35,725 nt of DNA from Pseudomonadota bacterium (GCA_018240325.1 JAFEFZ010000306.1:1-35725); one strand, 5' to 3'; counted from the stretch's first letter, positions 7,607 to 17,725 are shown. Program-made: numbers and translations. Notes: generated by a model from the letters alone, not told the origin.

Positions 7607-8872
7607 ATGCACCTGTCCGAACTGAAGGCCCTGCACGTATCGCAGCTGATCGCCATGGGCGAACAGCTCGAGATCGAGAACGTCAGCCGCCTGCGCAAGC
7701 AGGAGCTGATGTTCGCGATCATGAAGAAGCGCGCCAAGGGCGGCGAGCAGGTGTTCGGCGACGGCGTGCTCGAGGTGCTGCCCGACGGCTTCGGCTTCCT
7801 GCGCTCGATCGACTCGAGCTACATGGCGAGCACCGACGACATCTACCTGAGCCCCAGCCAGATCCGCCGCTTCAACCTGCACACCGGCGACATGATCGAG
7901 GGCGAGGTGCGCGTGCCCAAGGACGGCGAACGCTACTTCGCGCTGGTCAAGGTCGACCGCGTCAACGGCGTCACGCCCGAGGAGAACAAGCACAAGATCA
8001 TGTTCGAGAACCTGACGCCGCTGTTCCCGAAGGAGCAGTTCAGGCTCGAGCGCGACAACTTCAAGGGCGAGGAGAACATCACCAGCCGCATCATCGACCT
8101 GATCGCGCCGATCGGCAAAGGCCAGCGCGCGCTGCTGGTCGCGCAGCCCAAGACCGGCAAGACGGTGATGATGCAGCAGCTGGCGCATGCGATCGTCGCC
8201 AACCACCCGGACGTGCACCTGATCGTGCTGCTGGTCGACGAGCGCCCCGAGGAAGTGACCGAGATGCTGCGCACGGTGCGCGGCGAGGTCATCAGCTCCA
8301 CCTTCGACGAGCCCGCGGCGCGCCACGTGCAGGTGGCCGAGATGGTGATCGAGCGCGCCAAGCGCCTGGTCGAGCTGAAGAAGGACGTGGTCATCCTGCT
8401 CGACTCGATCACGCGGCTGGCGCGCGCCTACAACAACGTGCTGCCGTCCAGCGGCAAGGTGCTGACCGGCGGCGTCGATGCCAACGCGCTGCAGCGGCCC
8501 AAGCGCTTCTTCGGCGCCGCGCGCAACGTCGAGGAAGGCGGGTCCCTGACGATCATCGGCACCGCGCTGATCGACACCGGCTCGAAGATGGACGAAGTCA
8601 TCTACGAGGAATTCAAGGGCACCGGCAACTGCGAGATCCACCTCGACCGCCGCATGGCCGAGAAGCGCGTGTATCCGTCGATCCTGATCAACAAGAGCGG
8701 CACGCGCCGCGAGGAGCTGCTGCTCAAGCCCGAGATCCTGCAGAAGACCTGGATCCTGCGCAAGCTGCTGTACCCGATGGACGAGATCGAGGCGATGGAG
8801 TTCATCCTCGAGAAGATGAAAGCGACCAAGACCAACCTCGACTTCTTCGACATGATGCGTCGCGGCGGCTGA
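7607..8872 (+). CDS. rho: Transcription termination factor Rho
   Basis: A 421-residue hexameric RNA helicase, the usual length. The N-terminal Rho-specific domain starts [14 protein letters not shown]. The cold-shock-like RNA-binding domain covers about 50-120 ([15 protein letters not shown]). Walker A is AQPKTGKT (179-186), followed by [12 protein letters not shown], Walker [14 protein letters not shown] and the conserved Q/R-loop region [20 protein letters not shown]. All catalytic motifs look intact. It terminates untranslated and antisense transcripts at C-rich sites. I chose ATG 7607, which matches the family start, over an in-frame start at 7571 inside a leader hairpin. It sits after trxA and before rpmE2. 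Confidence 0.98.
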   Translation: MHLSELKALHVSQLIAMGEQLEIENVSRLRKQELMFAIMKKRAKGGEQVFGDGVLEVLPDGFGFLRSIDSSYMASTDDIYLSPSQIRRFNLHTGDMIEGEVRVPKDGERYFALVKVDRVNGVTPEENKHKIMFENLTPLFPKEQFRLERDNFKGEENITSRIIDLIAPIGKGQRALLVAQPKTGKTVMMQQLAHAIVANHPDVHLIVLLVDERPEEVTEMLRTVRGEVISSTFDEPAARHVQVAEMVIERAKRLVELKKDVVILLDSITRLARAYNNVLPSSGKVLTGGVDANALQRPKRFFGAARNVEEGGSLTIIGTALIDTGSKMDEVIYEEFKGTGNCEIHLDRRMAEKRVYPSILINKSGTRREELLLKPEILQKTWILRKLLYPMDEIEAMEFILEKMKATKTNLDFFDMMRRGG

Positions 8873-8887
8873 GGCGGCCGTGCCGCC

Positions 8888-8893
8888 TATAAT
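8888..8893 (+). promoter_or_regulatory. -10 box of rpmE2
   Basis: A perfect TATAAT lies 90 bases before the rpmE2 ATG and 16 bases after the rho stop codon. No convincing -35 hexamer is seen. It implies that rpmE2 can be transcribed separately from rho. Confidence 0.55.
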
Positions 8894-8894
8894 T

Positions 8895-8919
8895 CGCCGT
8901 TTCCCATCCGCCGTTTCCC
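8895..8919 (+). repeat. 11-base direct repeat at the rpmE2 transcription start
   Basis: CGCCGTTTCCC occurs at 8895-8905 and again at 8909-8919, a 14-base period, directly after the -10 box and covering the expected start site. It is not the AT-rich palindrome of a Zur box. Function unknown. Confidence 0.6.
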
Positions 8920-8977
8920 CTACCGGCAAGTGCGCTGCAACCGGCAGCGAGGCTCCCGACCCGACGCGAGACCCGCC

Positions 8978-9238
8978 ATGAAAGAAGGCATCCACCCCAG
9001 CTACAAAGAGGTCTGCTTCGTCGACCTCTCCAACGGCTTCAAGTTCGTCACCCGCTCCTGCGTCACGTCCAAGGAGACGATCAAGCTCGACGACGGCCGC
9101 GAACTGCCGCTGGTCAAGCTCGAGACGACGAGCGAGACCCATCCCTTCTATACCGGCACGCAGAAGAGCGTGGACAACCTCGGCGGCCGCGTCGAGAAGT
9201 TCCGCAACAAGTTTGCCAAGGTCGGCCTGAAGAAGTAA
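8978..9238 (+). CDS. rpmE2: Large ribosomal subunit protein bL31, type B (zinc-free form)
   Basis: This 86-residue protein starts [20 protein letters not shown] and carries the type B insertion [19 protein letters not shown]. The CXXC zinc ligands of type A L31 are missing, so this is the zinc-independent paralogue. In many bacteria the two forms are swapped according to zinc supply, with Zur repressing type B. No Zur-like palindrome is obvious here, and in many Betaproteobacteria type B appears to be the main form (family knowledge, not tested). I chose ATG 8978; the in-frame codons before it overlap the promoter. A strong terminator follows. Confidence 0.95.
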   Translation: MKEGIHPSYKEVCFVDLSNGFKFVTRSCVTSKETIKLDDGRELPLVKLETTSETHPFYTGTQKSVDNLGGRVEKFRNKFAKVGLKK

Positions 9239-9261
9239 GTGAGGCCGGGCACTCCCGCGCG

Positions 9262-9286
9262 AAGGGCAGCCGAGGCTGCCCTTTTT
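9262..9286 (+). terminator. Intrinsic terminator after rpmE2
   Basis: GGGCAGC (9264-9270) pairs with GCTGCCC (9275-9281) around a CGAG loop and is followed by TTTTT (9282-9286). Two A-T pairs extend the stem. This is the clearest intrinsic terminator in the window and closes the trxA-rho-rpmE2 group. Confidence 0.92.
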
Positions 9287-9329
9287 GCTGCGCCGCCGGG
9301 ACTGCCGGCCGCTGCCGCATGATGCTGCG

Positions 9330-10991
9330 GTGAATACGCCCTCCCCCGCCCTGGTCAGCCAGCGTGCCGCCCGCCGCCTGCCGCGGTCGGCGCTGCTGCT
9401 GCTGTGCGCGGCCTACGTGCTGCCCGGCGTGTTCGGCCGCGACCCCTGGCGCAATGCCGACCTGGTCGCCTTCGGCACGATGCTGAGCCTGGCCGAAGGC
9501 CGCAGCGCCTGGCTCTCACCGGCGCTCGGCGGGCTTGCGGTCGATGCCGCGCTGCTGCCGTACTGGCTGGGCGCGGCCGCGATCAGGCTGTTGTCGCCGC
9601 TGGTCGATCCGGCGCTGGCCGCACGGCTGCCGTTTGCCCTGCTGCTGGCGCTGGTGATGGCGCTGTGCTGGTACAGCACCTACCACCTCGCGCGCACCGA
9701 GGCCGCGCAGCCGGTTGCCTTCGCCTTCGGCGGCGAGGCCGCGCCGGTGGACTATGCACGCGCGATCGCCGACGCCGCCGTGCTGGCGTTGATCGCCTGC
9801 CTCGGCCTGCTGCAACTCGGCCACGAGACCACGCCGGAGTTGGTGCAGCTGTTCGCGGCCGCGCTGTTCCTGTGGGCGCTGGCCGGCGCACCCTATCGGC
9901 GCTGGCCGACGCGCCTGGCCGCCGTGGCCGCGCTGCTGCTGCTGGCCGGCAGCGGCGCGCCGAGCTTCGGCCTGGCGCTGGCGCTCGCCGGCGCCGTGGT
10001 GTGCTGGCGCTCGGGCTTTGCGCAGGTTCGCCGCCTGGTGCCGTGGATTGCCGCGGGCGCGCTCGCGGCCGCACTGCTCGCGCACGCGCTCGGCGCCTGG
10101 GTCTGGCGGATCGAGCCGCCCGGCAGCGCGAGCGACCTGCTGCGCAACCCGAAGTTGTGGGTGTGGTTCTTGTGGCCGGCGTGGCTGCTGGCACCCTGGA
10201 CGCTGTGGCGCTGGCGGCAACACCTGCAGCACCGGCATGTCGCGGTGCCGGCGGCGGCGCTGGGGGTGGCGATGGCCACCAGCGTGCTGATGGGCGCATC
10301 CGATCGCGCGCTGCTGCTCGGCCTGCCGCCCATTGCCGTGCTCGCTGCGTTCGCATTGCCGACGCTGCACCGCAGCACCAGCGCGGCGATCGACTTCTTC
10401 TCGATCATCCTGTTCACGCTGGCCGCGGGCACGCTGTGGGTGATCTACCTGTCGGTGCAGACCGGCGTGCCGGCCAAGCCGGCGATGAACGTCGCCCGGC
10501 AGATCGCGGACTTCGAACCCCGCTTCTCGTGGGCGGCACTGCTGGCGGCGCTGGCCGCGACCGGCTGCTGGATCTGGCTGGTGCGCTGGCGCACGGGCCG
10601 CCACCGCGAGGCGCTGTGGAAGAGCCTGGTGCTGCCTGCGGGTGGGGTGACGCTGTGCCTGGTGCTGCTGTTGACGCTGGGCCTGCCGATCCTGGACAGT
10701 GCCCGCAGCAACCGCGCGATCGCCGAGCGCATCGCCCGGTACGTGCCCGCCGGCCACTGCCTGGCCGCGCCGGCGCAGAGCCTGGCGCTGATCGCCGCGC
10801 TCGAGTACCACGGCCGCCTGCAAGTGGACGGCCGTACGTCGGCGCTGGCGGACGGCTGCGACTACCTGGTGCGCGTCGAGCCGAACGATGCGCAGCCTGC
10901 ACCGCCGCCCGGATTCAGGCTGCTCGCGCACGAGCGCCGGCCGACCGACCGCCACAACCGGGTGGCGATCTATCGGCGCACCGGGCCCTGA
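9330..10991 (+). CDS. Integral membrane protein, GT-C/ArnT-like glycosyltransferase fold (putative)
   Basis: A 553-residue, strongly hydrophobic protein with about ten or more predicted membrane segments and a C-terminal soluble part of about 100 residues. After the first membrane segment comes GRDPWRNAD (residues 36-44). This acidic first-loop motif resembles the catalytic loop of the PMT/ArnT family, which transfers sugars from polyprenyl phosphates at the periplasmic face. The C-terminal part (IARYVPAGHCLAAPAQSLAL onward) is typical of ArnT-like proteins. The start is GTG 9330; the nearby ATGs are out of frame. It stands alone between the rpmE2 terminator and the convergent phoR gene, so context gives no clue to donor or acceptor. 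Confidence 0.6.
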   Translation: MNTPSPALVSQRAARRLPRSALLLLCAAYVLPGVFGRDPWRNADLVAFGTMLSLAEGRSAWLSPALGGLAVDAALLPYWLGAAAIRLLSPLVDPALAARLPFALLLALVMALCWYSTYHLARTEAAQPVAFAFGGEAAPVDYARAIADAAVLALIACLGLLQLGHETTPELVQLFAAALFLWALAGAPYRRWPTRLAAVAALLLLAGSGAPSFGLALALAGAVVCWRSGFAQVRRLVPWIAAGALAAALLAHALGAWVWRIEPPGSASDLLRNPKLWVWFLWPAWLLAPWTLWRWRQHLQHRHVAVPAAALGVAMATSVLMGASDRALLLGLPPIAVLAAFALPTLHRSTSAAIDFFSIILFTLAAGTLWVIYLSVQTGVPAKPAMNVARQIADFEPRFSWAALLAALAATGCWIWLVRWRTGRHREALWKSLVLPAGGVTLCLVLLLTLGLPILDSARSNRAIAERIARYVPAGHCLAAPAQSLALIAALEYHGRLQVDGRTSALADGCDYLVRVEPNDAQPAPPPGFRLLAHERRPTDRHNRVAIYRRTGP

Positions 10992-11045
10992 CCCGGCCGC
11001 TTGGCCGAACCGATAGGCGCGCGGGCGGCTGCCGCGGCACGACGC

Positions 11046-12380
11046 TCAGCCGGCGTCCCCTTCGCGCGCCGCGCCGAGCCCGCGCACGCGCGCGGCCGGC
11101 AGCAGCAGCCGGAACAGCGAACCCCGGCCCGGCTCGCTGCGGATCTCGATCTCGCCGTCGTGGCGTTGCGCCACGTGCTTGACGATCGCCAGGCCGAGGC
11201 CGGTGCCGCCGGTTTCGCGCGAGCGGCTGCCGTCGACGCGGTAGAAGCGCTCGGTCAGCCGCGGCAGGTGTTCGCGCGCGATGCCGATGCCGGTGTCGCG
11301 CACGGCGAAGATCCCGCCGCCGCTGCGGCTGTGCGACCAGCCGATCTCGATGTCGCCGCCCCCGGGCGTATAGCGCACGGCGTTGACGACCAGGTTGCTC
11401 AGCGCGCTGAGCAGTTCGGCCTCGTCGCCGGCGACCTCCACGCCTTCGCCGCCCGACAGCCGCAGCCGGTGCTGCCCCGCCGACAGCTCGAGCCCGTCTG
11501 CATGGGCCCGCTCCATCAGCGTGCGCGCCGCCAGCCAACGATCCGCCGGCGGACGCGGGTTGCCTTCGAGCCGCGCCAGCGTCAGCAGGTCGTCGACCAG
11601 GCGTTGCATCCGCACGGCCTGCGCCGTCATCAAGTCCAGCACACGGGCACGCTCGGCATCGCTCAACGGCAGATCGCGCAGCGTCTCGACGAAGCCGGCG
11701 AGCACGGTCAGCGGCGTACGGATCTCGTGCGACACGTCGGCGACGAAACTGCGGCGCATCGCCTCGACACGCTCGCGCTCGGTCACGTCCTGCGTCAGCA
11801 CCAGCCGCAGGCCTTCGCCGTAAGGCCGCACCAGCGTCGCCAGCCGGTTGCCGTCCCGGTTGCTGAACAGCGCCGGCTGCGCGCCGCCGTCCGCGGCGGC
11901 GAGTTGCTCGACGAAGGCCGGTGCGCGCACCAGGTGGGTCACATGCTGCAGCAGGTCGCGCCGCGGCTGCAGCCCGAGGTGCGCGGCGGCCGCATGGCTG
12001 ATCCAGCTGATGCGCTGGTCGGCGTCGAGCAGCAGCACGCCCACCGGCGAAGCGTCGACCGCCGCCAGGAACTGCGTCAGCCGGTCACGCTCCTGAACCC
12101 GCGCGCGTTCGCGTTCGGCCAGTGCGCGCGCCGCCTGGCGCGCGATCTCGCTCCAGCGGCCACCGTCGTCCGGCTCGGCAGCGGTCGCGCCGCTGCGCAG
12201 CCAGCGCAGCAATCGGTCGGCGCTCAATGCCTGCTGCGCCAGCCGCGCCGCCAGCAGCAGACACAGGCCCGCCAGCACGCCGGTCAGCGCGTGTCCGAGC
12301 CAGGCACCGGTCAGCCATCCGATCGCGATGCAGGCCGCCACCACGGCCGGGGTGCCGAGGCGCCGCAGCAGGCGCTTCAT
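11046..12380 (-). CDS. phoR: Phosphate regulon sensor histidine kinase PhoR
   Basis: A 444-residue inner-membrane kinase. Two membrane segments lie at about 10-50, with almost no periplasmic loop, as in other PhoR proteins. A PAS domain covers about 103-200 (FLAAVDASPVGVLLLDADQR). The dimerisation domain carries phospho-accepting H218 (SHEIRTPL). The ATPase domain has its N box (NLVVNAVRYTP), G1 box (VRDTGIGI) and G2 box (GGTGLGLAIVKH). It phosphorylates PhoB when phosphate is scarce and dephosphorylates it when the Pst-PhoU complex signals plenty. I chose ATG 12380, 42 bases after the phoB stop. It is the last gene of the operon, 54 bases from the end of the opposing membrane-protein gene. 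No ppx or ppk follows. Confidence 0.95.
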   Translation of the reverse strand: MKRLLRRLGTPAVVAACIAIGWLTGAWLGHALTGVLAGLCLLLAARLAQQALSADRLLRWLRSGATAAEPDDGGRWSEIARQAARALAERERARVQERDRLTQFLAAVDASPVGVLLLDADQRISWISHAAAAHLGLQPRRDLLQHVTHLVRAPAFVEQLAAADGGAQPALFSNRDGNRLATLVRPYGEGLRLVLTQDVTERERVEAMRRSFVADVSHEIRTPLTVLAGFVETLRDLPLSDAERARVLDLMTAQAVRMQRLVDDLLTLARLEGNPRPPADRWLAARTLMERAHADGLELSAGQHRLRLSGGEGVEVAGDEAELLSALSNLVVNAVRYTPGGGDIEIGWSHSRSGGGIFAVRDTGIGIAREHLPRLTERFYRVDGSRSRETGGTGLGLAIVKHVAQRHDGEIEIRSEPGRGSLFRLLLPAARVRGLGAAREGDAG

Positions 12381-12422
12381 CGGCCGCCACCCATCGGCCG
12401 CGCGATGCCGCAGCACCGCCGG

Positions 12423-13169
12423 TCAGGGCTCGCAGCCGTGCGCACCGCCGCCGGCCGATGGCGCCTCGGTCGCCGAAGCCGCGTTCATCCGGTAGCCGAC
12501 GCCGCGTACCGTCTCGACCCGATGCGCGCAGCCGGCCGGGGCGAGCGCCTCGCGCAGCCGCTTCACGTGCACGTCGACGGTGCGCTCCTCGATGAACACG
12601 TGGTCGCCCCAGACGCGGTCGAGCAACTGCCTGCGGCTGTGCACCCGCTCCGGATGCGCCATCAGGTAGTGCAACAGCCGAAACTCGGTCGGGCCCAGGT
12701 GCAGTTCGCGCACGTCCCCGGCATCGCGGTGGCTGACGCGATGGGCGGCAGGGTCGAGCACGAGGCCGCCGATCGTCACCGACGCCTGCAGTGCCTGCGG
12801 CGCCTGGCGCCGCAGCAGCGCGCGCACCCGCGCCAGCAGCTCGCTGTTGGAAAAGGGCTTGGCCAGGTAGTCGTCGGCGCCGGCGTCCAGGCCGCTGACC
12901 TTGTCGGCCTCGCCGGCGCGCGCGGTCAGCATGATCACGGGCAGCGACCGCGTGCGCTCCACCGACCGCCACCGGCGCAGCAGCGCCGGCCCGCTCAGGC
13001 CCGGCAGCATCCAGTCGAGCAGCACCAGATCGGGCAGCACGCCGTCGACTTCGCGCTGCGCCTGCGCGGCATCGGCGGCGAGGCTGACCTCATGCCCGGC
13101 ATGGCGCAGGTTCATCGCCAGCAGCTCGGCGATCGCCGCTTCGTCCTCGACCACCAGGATCCGCGCCAT
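12423..13169 (-). CDS. phoB: Phosphate regulon response regulator PhoB
   Basis: 248 residues, slightly longer than E. coli PhoB (229) because of a C-terminal tail rich in Ala, Gly and Ser. In the receiver domain, the acidic pair is E8-D9, the phospho-acceptor is D52 (LLDWMLPG) and the switch lysine is K104 (YLAKPF). The winged-helix domain of the OmpR/PhoB type covers about 135-230 (LGPTEFRLLHYLMAHPERV, VDVHVKRLREAL, VRGVGYRM). It binds Pho boxes, one of which is visible upstream of pstS. It starts 9 bases after the phoU stop, so the two are likely coupled. Confidence 0.96.
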   Translation of the reverse strand: MARILVVEDEAAIAELLAMNLRHAGHEVSLAADAAQAQREVDGVLPDLVLLDWMLPGLSGPALLRRWRSVERTRSLPVIMLTARAGEADKVSGLDAGADDYLAKPFSNSELLARVRALLRRQAPQALQASVTIGGLVLDPAAHRVSHRDAGDVRELHLGPTEFRLLHYLMAHPERVHSRRQLLDRVWGDHVFIEERTVDVHVKRLREALAPAGCAHRVETVRGVGYRMNAASATEAPSAGGGAHGCEP

Positions 13170-13178
13170 CGCCCGCCC

Positions 13179-13886
13179 TCAGCGCAGCATCGATTCGACG
13201 GCGGCCAACGGGTTGTGGCGCACGTCTTCGCCCTTGACGACGTAGATCGTCGCCTCGGCCAGGTTCTTGGCATGGTCCCCGACCCGCTCGATCGCCTTGG
13301 CGACGAAGATCAGATCGATGCTCGCCGAGATCGTGCGCGGGTCCTCCATCATGAAAGTGATCAGCTTGCGCAGCAGGCCGTCGAATTCGCGGTCGATCTG
13401 GTCGTCCCGCTGCAGCACCTCGAGCGCCGCCTCGGTGTCCAGCCGCGCGAAGGCGTCGAGCGCCTTGCGCAGCTGCGCGACCGCGAGGCGGCCTGCAAAC
13501 TGCAGATCGTCCATCGGCGTACGCAGCCGCGTCGACATGCCGTTGTCCAGCAGCCGCTGCACCGTGCGCGCGATGCGCGCCGCTTCGTCGCCGACGCGCT
13601 CGAGGTTGGCGATCGCCTTGCTGACCGCCACCAGCAGCCGCAGGTCGCGCGCGGTCGGCTGGCGCCGCGCGACGATCAGCCACAGGTCGGCATCGATGCG
13701 CACCTCCATCTGGTTGATGCGCGCCTCCTGCGCCAGCACTCCGGCCGCGGCCTCGCCATCGAGCTGCGCGAGCGCGCCCAGCGCCTGCGCGACCTGCGCC
13801 TCGGCCATGCCGCCCATCTCGAGCACGCGCGTGGAGACCGCGCCGAGTTCGGCGTCGAACTGCGAAGACAGGTGCTTGTCGCTCAT
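13179..13886 (-). CDS. phoU: Phosphate transport regulator PhoU
   Basis: 235 residues, the usual length, made of two copies of a three-helix PhoU domain (about 10-105 and 115-215). It contains the family motifs NQMEVRIDADLW, RDLRLLVAVSKAIANLERVGDEAARI and ISASIDLIFVAKAIERVGDHAKN. PhoU lets PhoR sense the state of PstSCAB and restrains the regulon when phosphate is sufficient. It sits between pstB (40 bases) and phoB (9 bases), the standard place. Confidence 0.97.
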   Translation of the reverse strand: MSDKHLSSQFDAELGAVSTRVLEMGGMAEAQVAQALGALAQLDGEAAAGVLAQEARINQMEVRIDADLWLIVARRQPTARDLRLLVAVSKAIANLERVGDEAARIARTVQRLLDNGMSTRLRTPMDDLQFAGRLAVAQLRKALDAFARLDTEAALEVLQRDDQIDREFDGLLRKLITFMMEDPRTISASIDLIFVAKAIERVGDHAKNLAEATIYVVKGEDVRHNPLAAVESMLR

Positions 13887-13926
13887 TCGAACCCCCTGAT
13901 GATGGCCTGGCTGCGAACCGGCCGCT

Positions 13927-14712
13927 TCATCCGAAGCGCCCGGTGATGTAGTCCTCGGTTTCCCGCCGCTTCGGGCTCATGAACAGCTCGCCCGTCGGAC
14001 CGAACTCGACCAGGTCGCCCAGGTACATGTAGGCGGTGTAGTCCGAGCAGCGCGCCGCCTGCTGCATGTTGTGCGTGACGATGGCCACCGTGTAGTCGGA
14101 CTTCAACTCGTGGATCAGCTCCTCGATCTTGCCGGTGGAGATCGGGTCCAGCGCCGAGCAGGGCTCGTCCAGCAGCAGCACTTCGGGTTTGACGGCGATG
14201 CCGCGCGCGATGCACAGCCGCTGCTGCTGGCCGCCGGACAGGCCGGAGCCGCTCTGGCCGAGCTTGTCCTTGGTCTCGGCCCACAGCGCCGCCTTTCTGA
14301 GCGCCCATTCGACGCGCTCGTCCATCTCGCCGCGCGACAAGGTCTCGAACAGGCGCACGCCGAAGGCGATGTTGTCGTAGATCGACATCGGGAACGGCGT
14401 CGGCTTCTGGAACACCATGCCGACCTTGGCGCGGATCAGCGTCACGTCTTCCTTGCTCGTCAGGATGTTCTGGCCATCGAGGTTGATCTCGCCGTCGGCG
14501 CGCTGCTCCGGGTACAGCTCGTACATGCGGTTGAAGGTGCGCAGCAAGGTGCTCTTGCCGCAGCCGGACGGCCCGATAAAGGCGGTGACCTTGTGCTCGG
14601 GAATGTCCAGGTTGATGCCCTTCAGCGCCTTGAAGGTACCGTAGAAGAAGCTGAGGTTGCGCACCGAGAGCTTGGCGCGCTCGGCAGCGGGCAGGTCGTA
14701 CATGGCGCCCAT
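13927..14712 (-). CDS. pstB: Phosphate ABC transporter ATP-binding protein PstB
   Basis: 261 residues. Walker A is GPSGCGKST (47-55), the Q-loop lies in [13 protein letters not shown], the signature is LSGGQQQRL, Walker B is [14 protein letters not shown] and the switch histidine is in [10 protein letters not shown]. The [10 protein letters not shown] insertion and [10 protein letters not shown] are PstB-specific. It drives phosphate import through PstCA. The ATG at 14712 has GAGG eight bases upstream; a second ATG three codons later (14703) is possible. It lies 15 bases after pstA. Confidence 0.97.
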   Translation of the reverse strand: MGAMYDLPAAERAKLSVRNLSFFYGTFKALKGINLDIPEHKVTAFIGPSGCGKSTLLRTFNRMYELYPEQRADGEINLDGQNILTSKEDVTLIRAKVGMVFQKPTPFPMSIYDNIAFGVRLFETLSRGEMDERVEWALRKAALWAETKDKLGQSGSGLSGGQQQRLCIARGIAVKPEVLLLDEPCSALDPISTGKIEELIHELKSDYTVAIVTHNMQQAARCSDYTAYMYLGDLVEFGPTGELFMSPKRRETEDYITGRFG

Positions 14713-14727
14713 GGATTCGTCCTCGGA

Positions 14728-15621
14728 TCAATGTCGGTTCTTGAACAGCACGCGCGCCAGGATGTTCAGCAGCAGCACGCCCATCGTGATCAGGAACACG
14801 CCGGCCCAGGCCAGCTGCTGCCAGTTCTCGTAGGGGCTCATCGCGAACTTGAAGATGGTCACCGGCAGGCTGGCCATCGGCTGGCGCAGGTCGCTGGTCC
14901 AGAACTGGTTGGACAGTGCGGTGAACAGCAGCGGCGCGGTCTCGCCGGCGATGCGCGCCAGCGCCAGCAGGATGCCGGTGATGACGCCGGCGCGCGCCGC
15001 CTTCAGCGTCACCGACAGGACGACCTTCCACTTCGGCGTGCCCAGCGCATAGGCCGCCTCGCGCAGCGCATTCGGGATCAGGCCGAGCATGTTCTCGGTG
15101 GTGCGGATGACCACCGGGATGACGATCAGCGCCAGCGCCAGCACGCCGGCGATGCCGGAGAAGCCGCGCAACGGCGCCACCACCACCGCATAGATGAACA
15201 GGCCGATGACGATCGACGGCGCCGACAACAGGATGTCGTTGATGAAGCGCACCGCGTTGCCCAGCCAGGTCTTCTGGCCGTATTCGCCCAGGTAGATGCC
15301 GGCCAGCACGCCGATCGGCGTGCCCAGCAGCGTGGCCAGCGTCACCATCACCACCGAGCCGAAGATGGCGTTGGCCAGGCCGCCGCCATCGGCCTGCGGC
15401 GGCGGCGTCATCTCGGTGAACACCGACAGCGCCAGCCCGCCGAAGCCCAGACGGATGGTCTCGAGCAGGATCCACGCCAGCCAGAACAGGCCGAAGCCCA
15501 TGGCCAGCATCGACAGCGTCAGCGCAATCGCATTGACTCGCTGGCGCGCGCGGTGTCTGCCCCGCCTGGCGACAGACAGTGCCGCGCCCGTGGAGCCGGC
15601 CGAGAGCGGAATTCCGCTCAT
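14728..15621 (-). CDS. pstA: Phosphate ABC transporter permease PstA
   Basis: 297 residues with about six membrane segments. The binding-protein-dependent permease loop is present ([20 protein letters not shown]), as is the PstA pattern [20 protein letters not shown]. It forms the phosphate channel with PstC. The start ATG 15621 overlaps the pstC stop by four bases (ATGA), so translation is probably coupled. The longer open frame upstream lies inside pstC and is not used. Confidence 0.96.
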   Translation of the reverse strand: MSGIPLSAGSTGAALSVARRGRHRARQRVNAIALTLSMLAMGFGLFWLAWILLETIRLGFGGLALSVFTEMTPPPQADGGGLANAIFGSVVMVTLATLLGTPIGVLAGIYLGEYGQKTWLGNAVRFINDILLSAPSIVIGLFIYAVVVAPLRGFSGIAGVLALALIVIPVVIRTTENMLGLIPNALREAAYALGTPKWKVVLSVTLKAARAGVITGILLALARIAGETAPLLFTALSNQFWTSDLRQPMASLPVTIFKFAMSPYENWQQLAWAGVFLITMGVLLLNILARVLFKNRH

Positions 15622-16640
15622 GTGCGGCTCCCCTCGTTCCTCTGCAGCCGCAGCAGCAGCAGCTTCGAGCAGGCCAGCACCACGAAGGTGATGAAGAACA
15701 GCACCAGCCCGAGGTAGATCAGCGCGGCCTGGTGCAGGCCGGCGCCGGCCTCCGCGAACTCGTTGGCCAGCGCCGAGGTGATGCTGTTGGCGGCCTGGAA
15801 CAGCGACAGCGAATCGAGCTGGTTGAAGTTGCCGATGACGAAGGTCACTGCCATCGTCTCGCCGAGCGCACGGCCCAGGCCGAGCATGATGCCGCCGATG
15901 ACGCCGGTCTTGGTGTAAGGCAGCACCACCTTGGACACCACCTCCCAGGTGGTCGAGCCCAGCGCGTAGGCCGACTCCTTGAGCATCGGCGGCGTCACTT
16001 CGAACACATCGCGCATCACCGAGGCGATGAACGGGATGATCATGACGCCCAAGATGATGCCAGCCGACAGGATGCCGATGCCCACCGGCGGGCCCGAGAA
16101 CAGCGTGCCCAGCAGCGGCACGTTCCCGAAGGCCGTCTGCAGCGGCGCCTGCACCCAGATGGCCAGGACGGGGCCGAACACCAGCAGACCCCACATGCCG
16201 TAGACGATCGACGGCACCGCGGCCAGCAATTCGACGGCGATGCCCAGCGGGCGCTTCAGCCAGCCCGGCGACAGCTCGGTCAGGAACAGCGCGATGCCGA
16301 AGCTGACCGGCACGGCGATCAGCAGCGCGATCAGCGAGGTCATCAGCGTGCCGTAGATCATCACCAGGCCGCCGAACTTCTGTTGCACCGGGTCCCATTC
16401 GCTTGACCACAGGAACGACAGGCCGAAGTGCCGGATTGCCGGTGCCGCACCGAACAGCAGCGCGACGATGATGGCGGCCAGCAGCAGCAGCGTCAGCCAG
16501 GCCGCGCCATGCGTCAGCAGCGCGAACAGCCGGTCGGCCCAGGGGGCCGCGCGCCGGCGCTGCGGCGGGCGCCCGTGCGGCATTGAGCGCGCCATCGCGG
16601 CGTCGGGGTCGTAGGCAGTGGCGGGGAGCGCAGCGGACAC
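15618..16640 (-). CDS. pstC: Phosphate ABC transporter permease PstC
   Basis: 340 residues with a 30-residue basic N-terminus followed by about six membrane segments. PstC-type motifs include [15 protein letters not shown], the coupling loop [15 protein letters not shown] and [20 protein letters not shown] chose GTG 16640 because GGAGG lies four bases upstream; later ATGs at residues 16 and 20 have no comparable site. It starts 41 bases after pstS and overlaps pstA by four bases. Confidence 0.95.
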   Translation of the reverse strand: MSAALPATAYDPDAAMARSMPHGRPPQRRRAAPWADRLFALLTHGAAWLTLLLLAAIIVALLFGAAPAIRHFGLSFLWSSEWDPVQQKFGGLVMIYGTLMTSLIALLIAVPVSFGIALFLTELSPGWLKRPLGIAVELLAAVPSIVYGMWGLLVFGPVLAIWVQAPLQTAFGNVPLLGTLFSGPPVGIGILSAGIILGVMIIPFIASVMRDVFEVTPPMLKESAYALGSTTWEVVSKVVLPYTKTGVIGGIMLGLGRALGETMAVTFVIGNFNQLDSLSLFQAANSITSALANEFAEAGAGLHQAALIYLGLVLFFITFVVLACSKLLLLRLQRNEGSRT

Positions 16641-16681
16641 GAAGCCTCCGCTTCAGGGTTGCAAAGCGGGCGAAGTGCGCT

Positions 16682-17725
16682 TCAATTGAAGGCCAGCGAC
16701 TTGCCGGCCGGGTCCTTCAGGCTTTCGGTCCACAGCTTGCGCGCCAGGTCCTTGACCTGGGCCGGCAGCGGCACGTAGTCCAGGGCATCGGCCATTGGGT
16801 CGCCCTGCGCGTAGGCCCAGTCGAAGAACTTCAGCGCGGCCGAGGCCGTGGCCGGCTTGTCCTGCAACTTGTGCATCAGGATGAAGGTGGCACCGGTGAT
16901 CGGCCAGCTGTCCTTGCCGGGCTGGTCGGTCAGCACCTGGTGGAAACTCTTGCTCCAGTCGGCGCCGGCTGCAGCCGCCTTGAAGGTGGCGTCGTCGGGT
17001 GCGACGAAGCTGCCGTCCTTGTTCTTCAGCAGCACGTGACTCATCTTGTTCTGCTTGGCGTAGGCGTACTCGACGTAGCCGATCGCATTCGGCAGCCGCT
17101 GCACGAAGGCCGAGACGCCCTCGTTGCCCTTGCCGCCGACACCGGTGGGCCACTTGACCGCCGTACCTTCGCCGACCTTGGCCTTCCATTCGGGATTGGT
17201 CTTCGACAGGTAGTTGGTGAACAGGAAGCTGGTGCCGGAGCCGTCGGCGCGCGTCACCGGCGCGATCGACGCATCCGGCAGGGCTACGCCGGGGTTCAGC
17301 GCGGTGATCGCCGGGTCGTTCCATTTGGTGATCTTGCCCAGGTAGATGTCGCCGAGCACCGCGCCGGTCAGCTTCAGCTGGCCGGGCGCCACGCCCTTGA
17401 TGTTGACCACCGGCACCACGCCGCCGATGACGGTGGGGAACTGGATCAGGCCTTCCTTGGCCAGATCCGCATCGCTGAGCGGCGCGTCGGACGCGCCGAA
17501 ATCGACGGTCCTGGCCTTGATCTGCTTGATGCCCGCGCCGGAGCCCACCGACTGGTAGTTGATGCGTGCGCCGGTGGCCTTGTGGTAGGCATCGGCCCAC
17601 TTGGCGTAGACCGGCGCCGGGAAGGACGCGCCGGCACCGGTCACGTCCTGCGCGGTCGCCGCGGTGCCGCCGAAGGCCAGCGCTGCGCTGAACAGCGCAG
17701 CGCCCAGAGTGGAAGTCACTTTCAT
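16682..17725 (-). CDS. pstS: Periplasmic phosphate-binding protein PstS
   Basis: 347 residues. A Sec signal peptide ([20 protein letters not shown]) ends near ATAQ at about residue 26. Phosphate-binding family motifs follow: [64 protein letters not shown] and the C-terminal YVPLPAQV. It delivers phosphate to PstCA with high affinity. As first gene of the operon it carries the Pho box region in its 244-base upstream gap. A 12-base palindrome CTTCAATTGAAG (16680-16691) covers its stop codon. Confidence 0.97.
   Translation of the reverse strand: MKVTSTLGAALFSAALAFGGTAATAQDVTGAGASFPAPVYAKWADAYHKATGARINYQSVGSGAGIKQIKARTVDFGASDAPLSDADLAKEGLIQFPTVIGGVVPVVNIKGVAPGQLKLTGAVLGDIYLGKITKWNDPAITALNPGVALPDASIAPVTRADGSGTSFLFTNYLSKTNPEWKAKVGEGTAVKWPTGVGGKGNEGVSAFVQRLPNAIGYVEYAYAKQNKMSHVLLKNKDGSFVAPDDATFKAAAAGADWSKSFHQVLTDQPGKDSWPITGATFILMHKLQDKPATASAALKFFDWAYAQGDPMADALDYVPLPAQVKDLARKLWTESLKDPAGKSLAFN

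Noticed and set aside
11001..13946. A 981-codon open frame on the plus strand opposite phoR-phoB-phoU
   Set aside because: It runs across three known genes on the other strand and has the low-complexity composition of an antisense frame.
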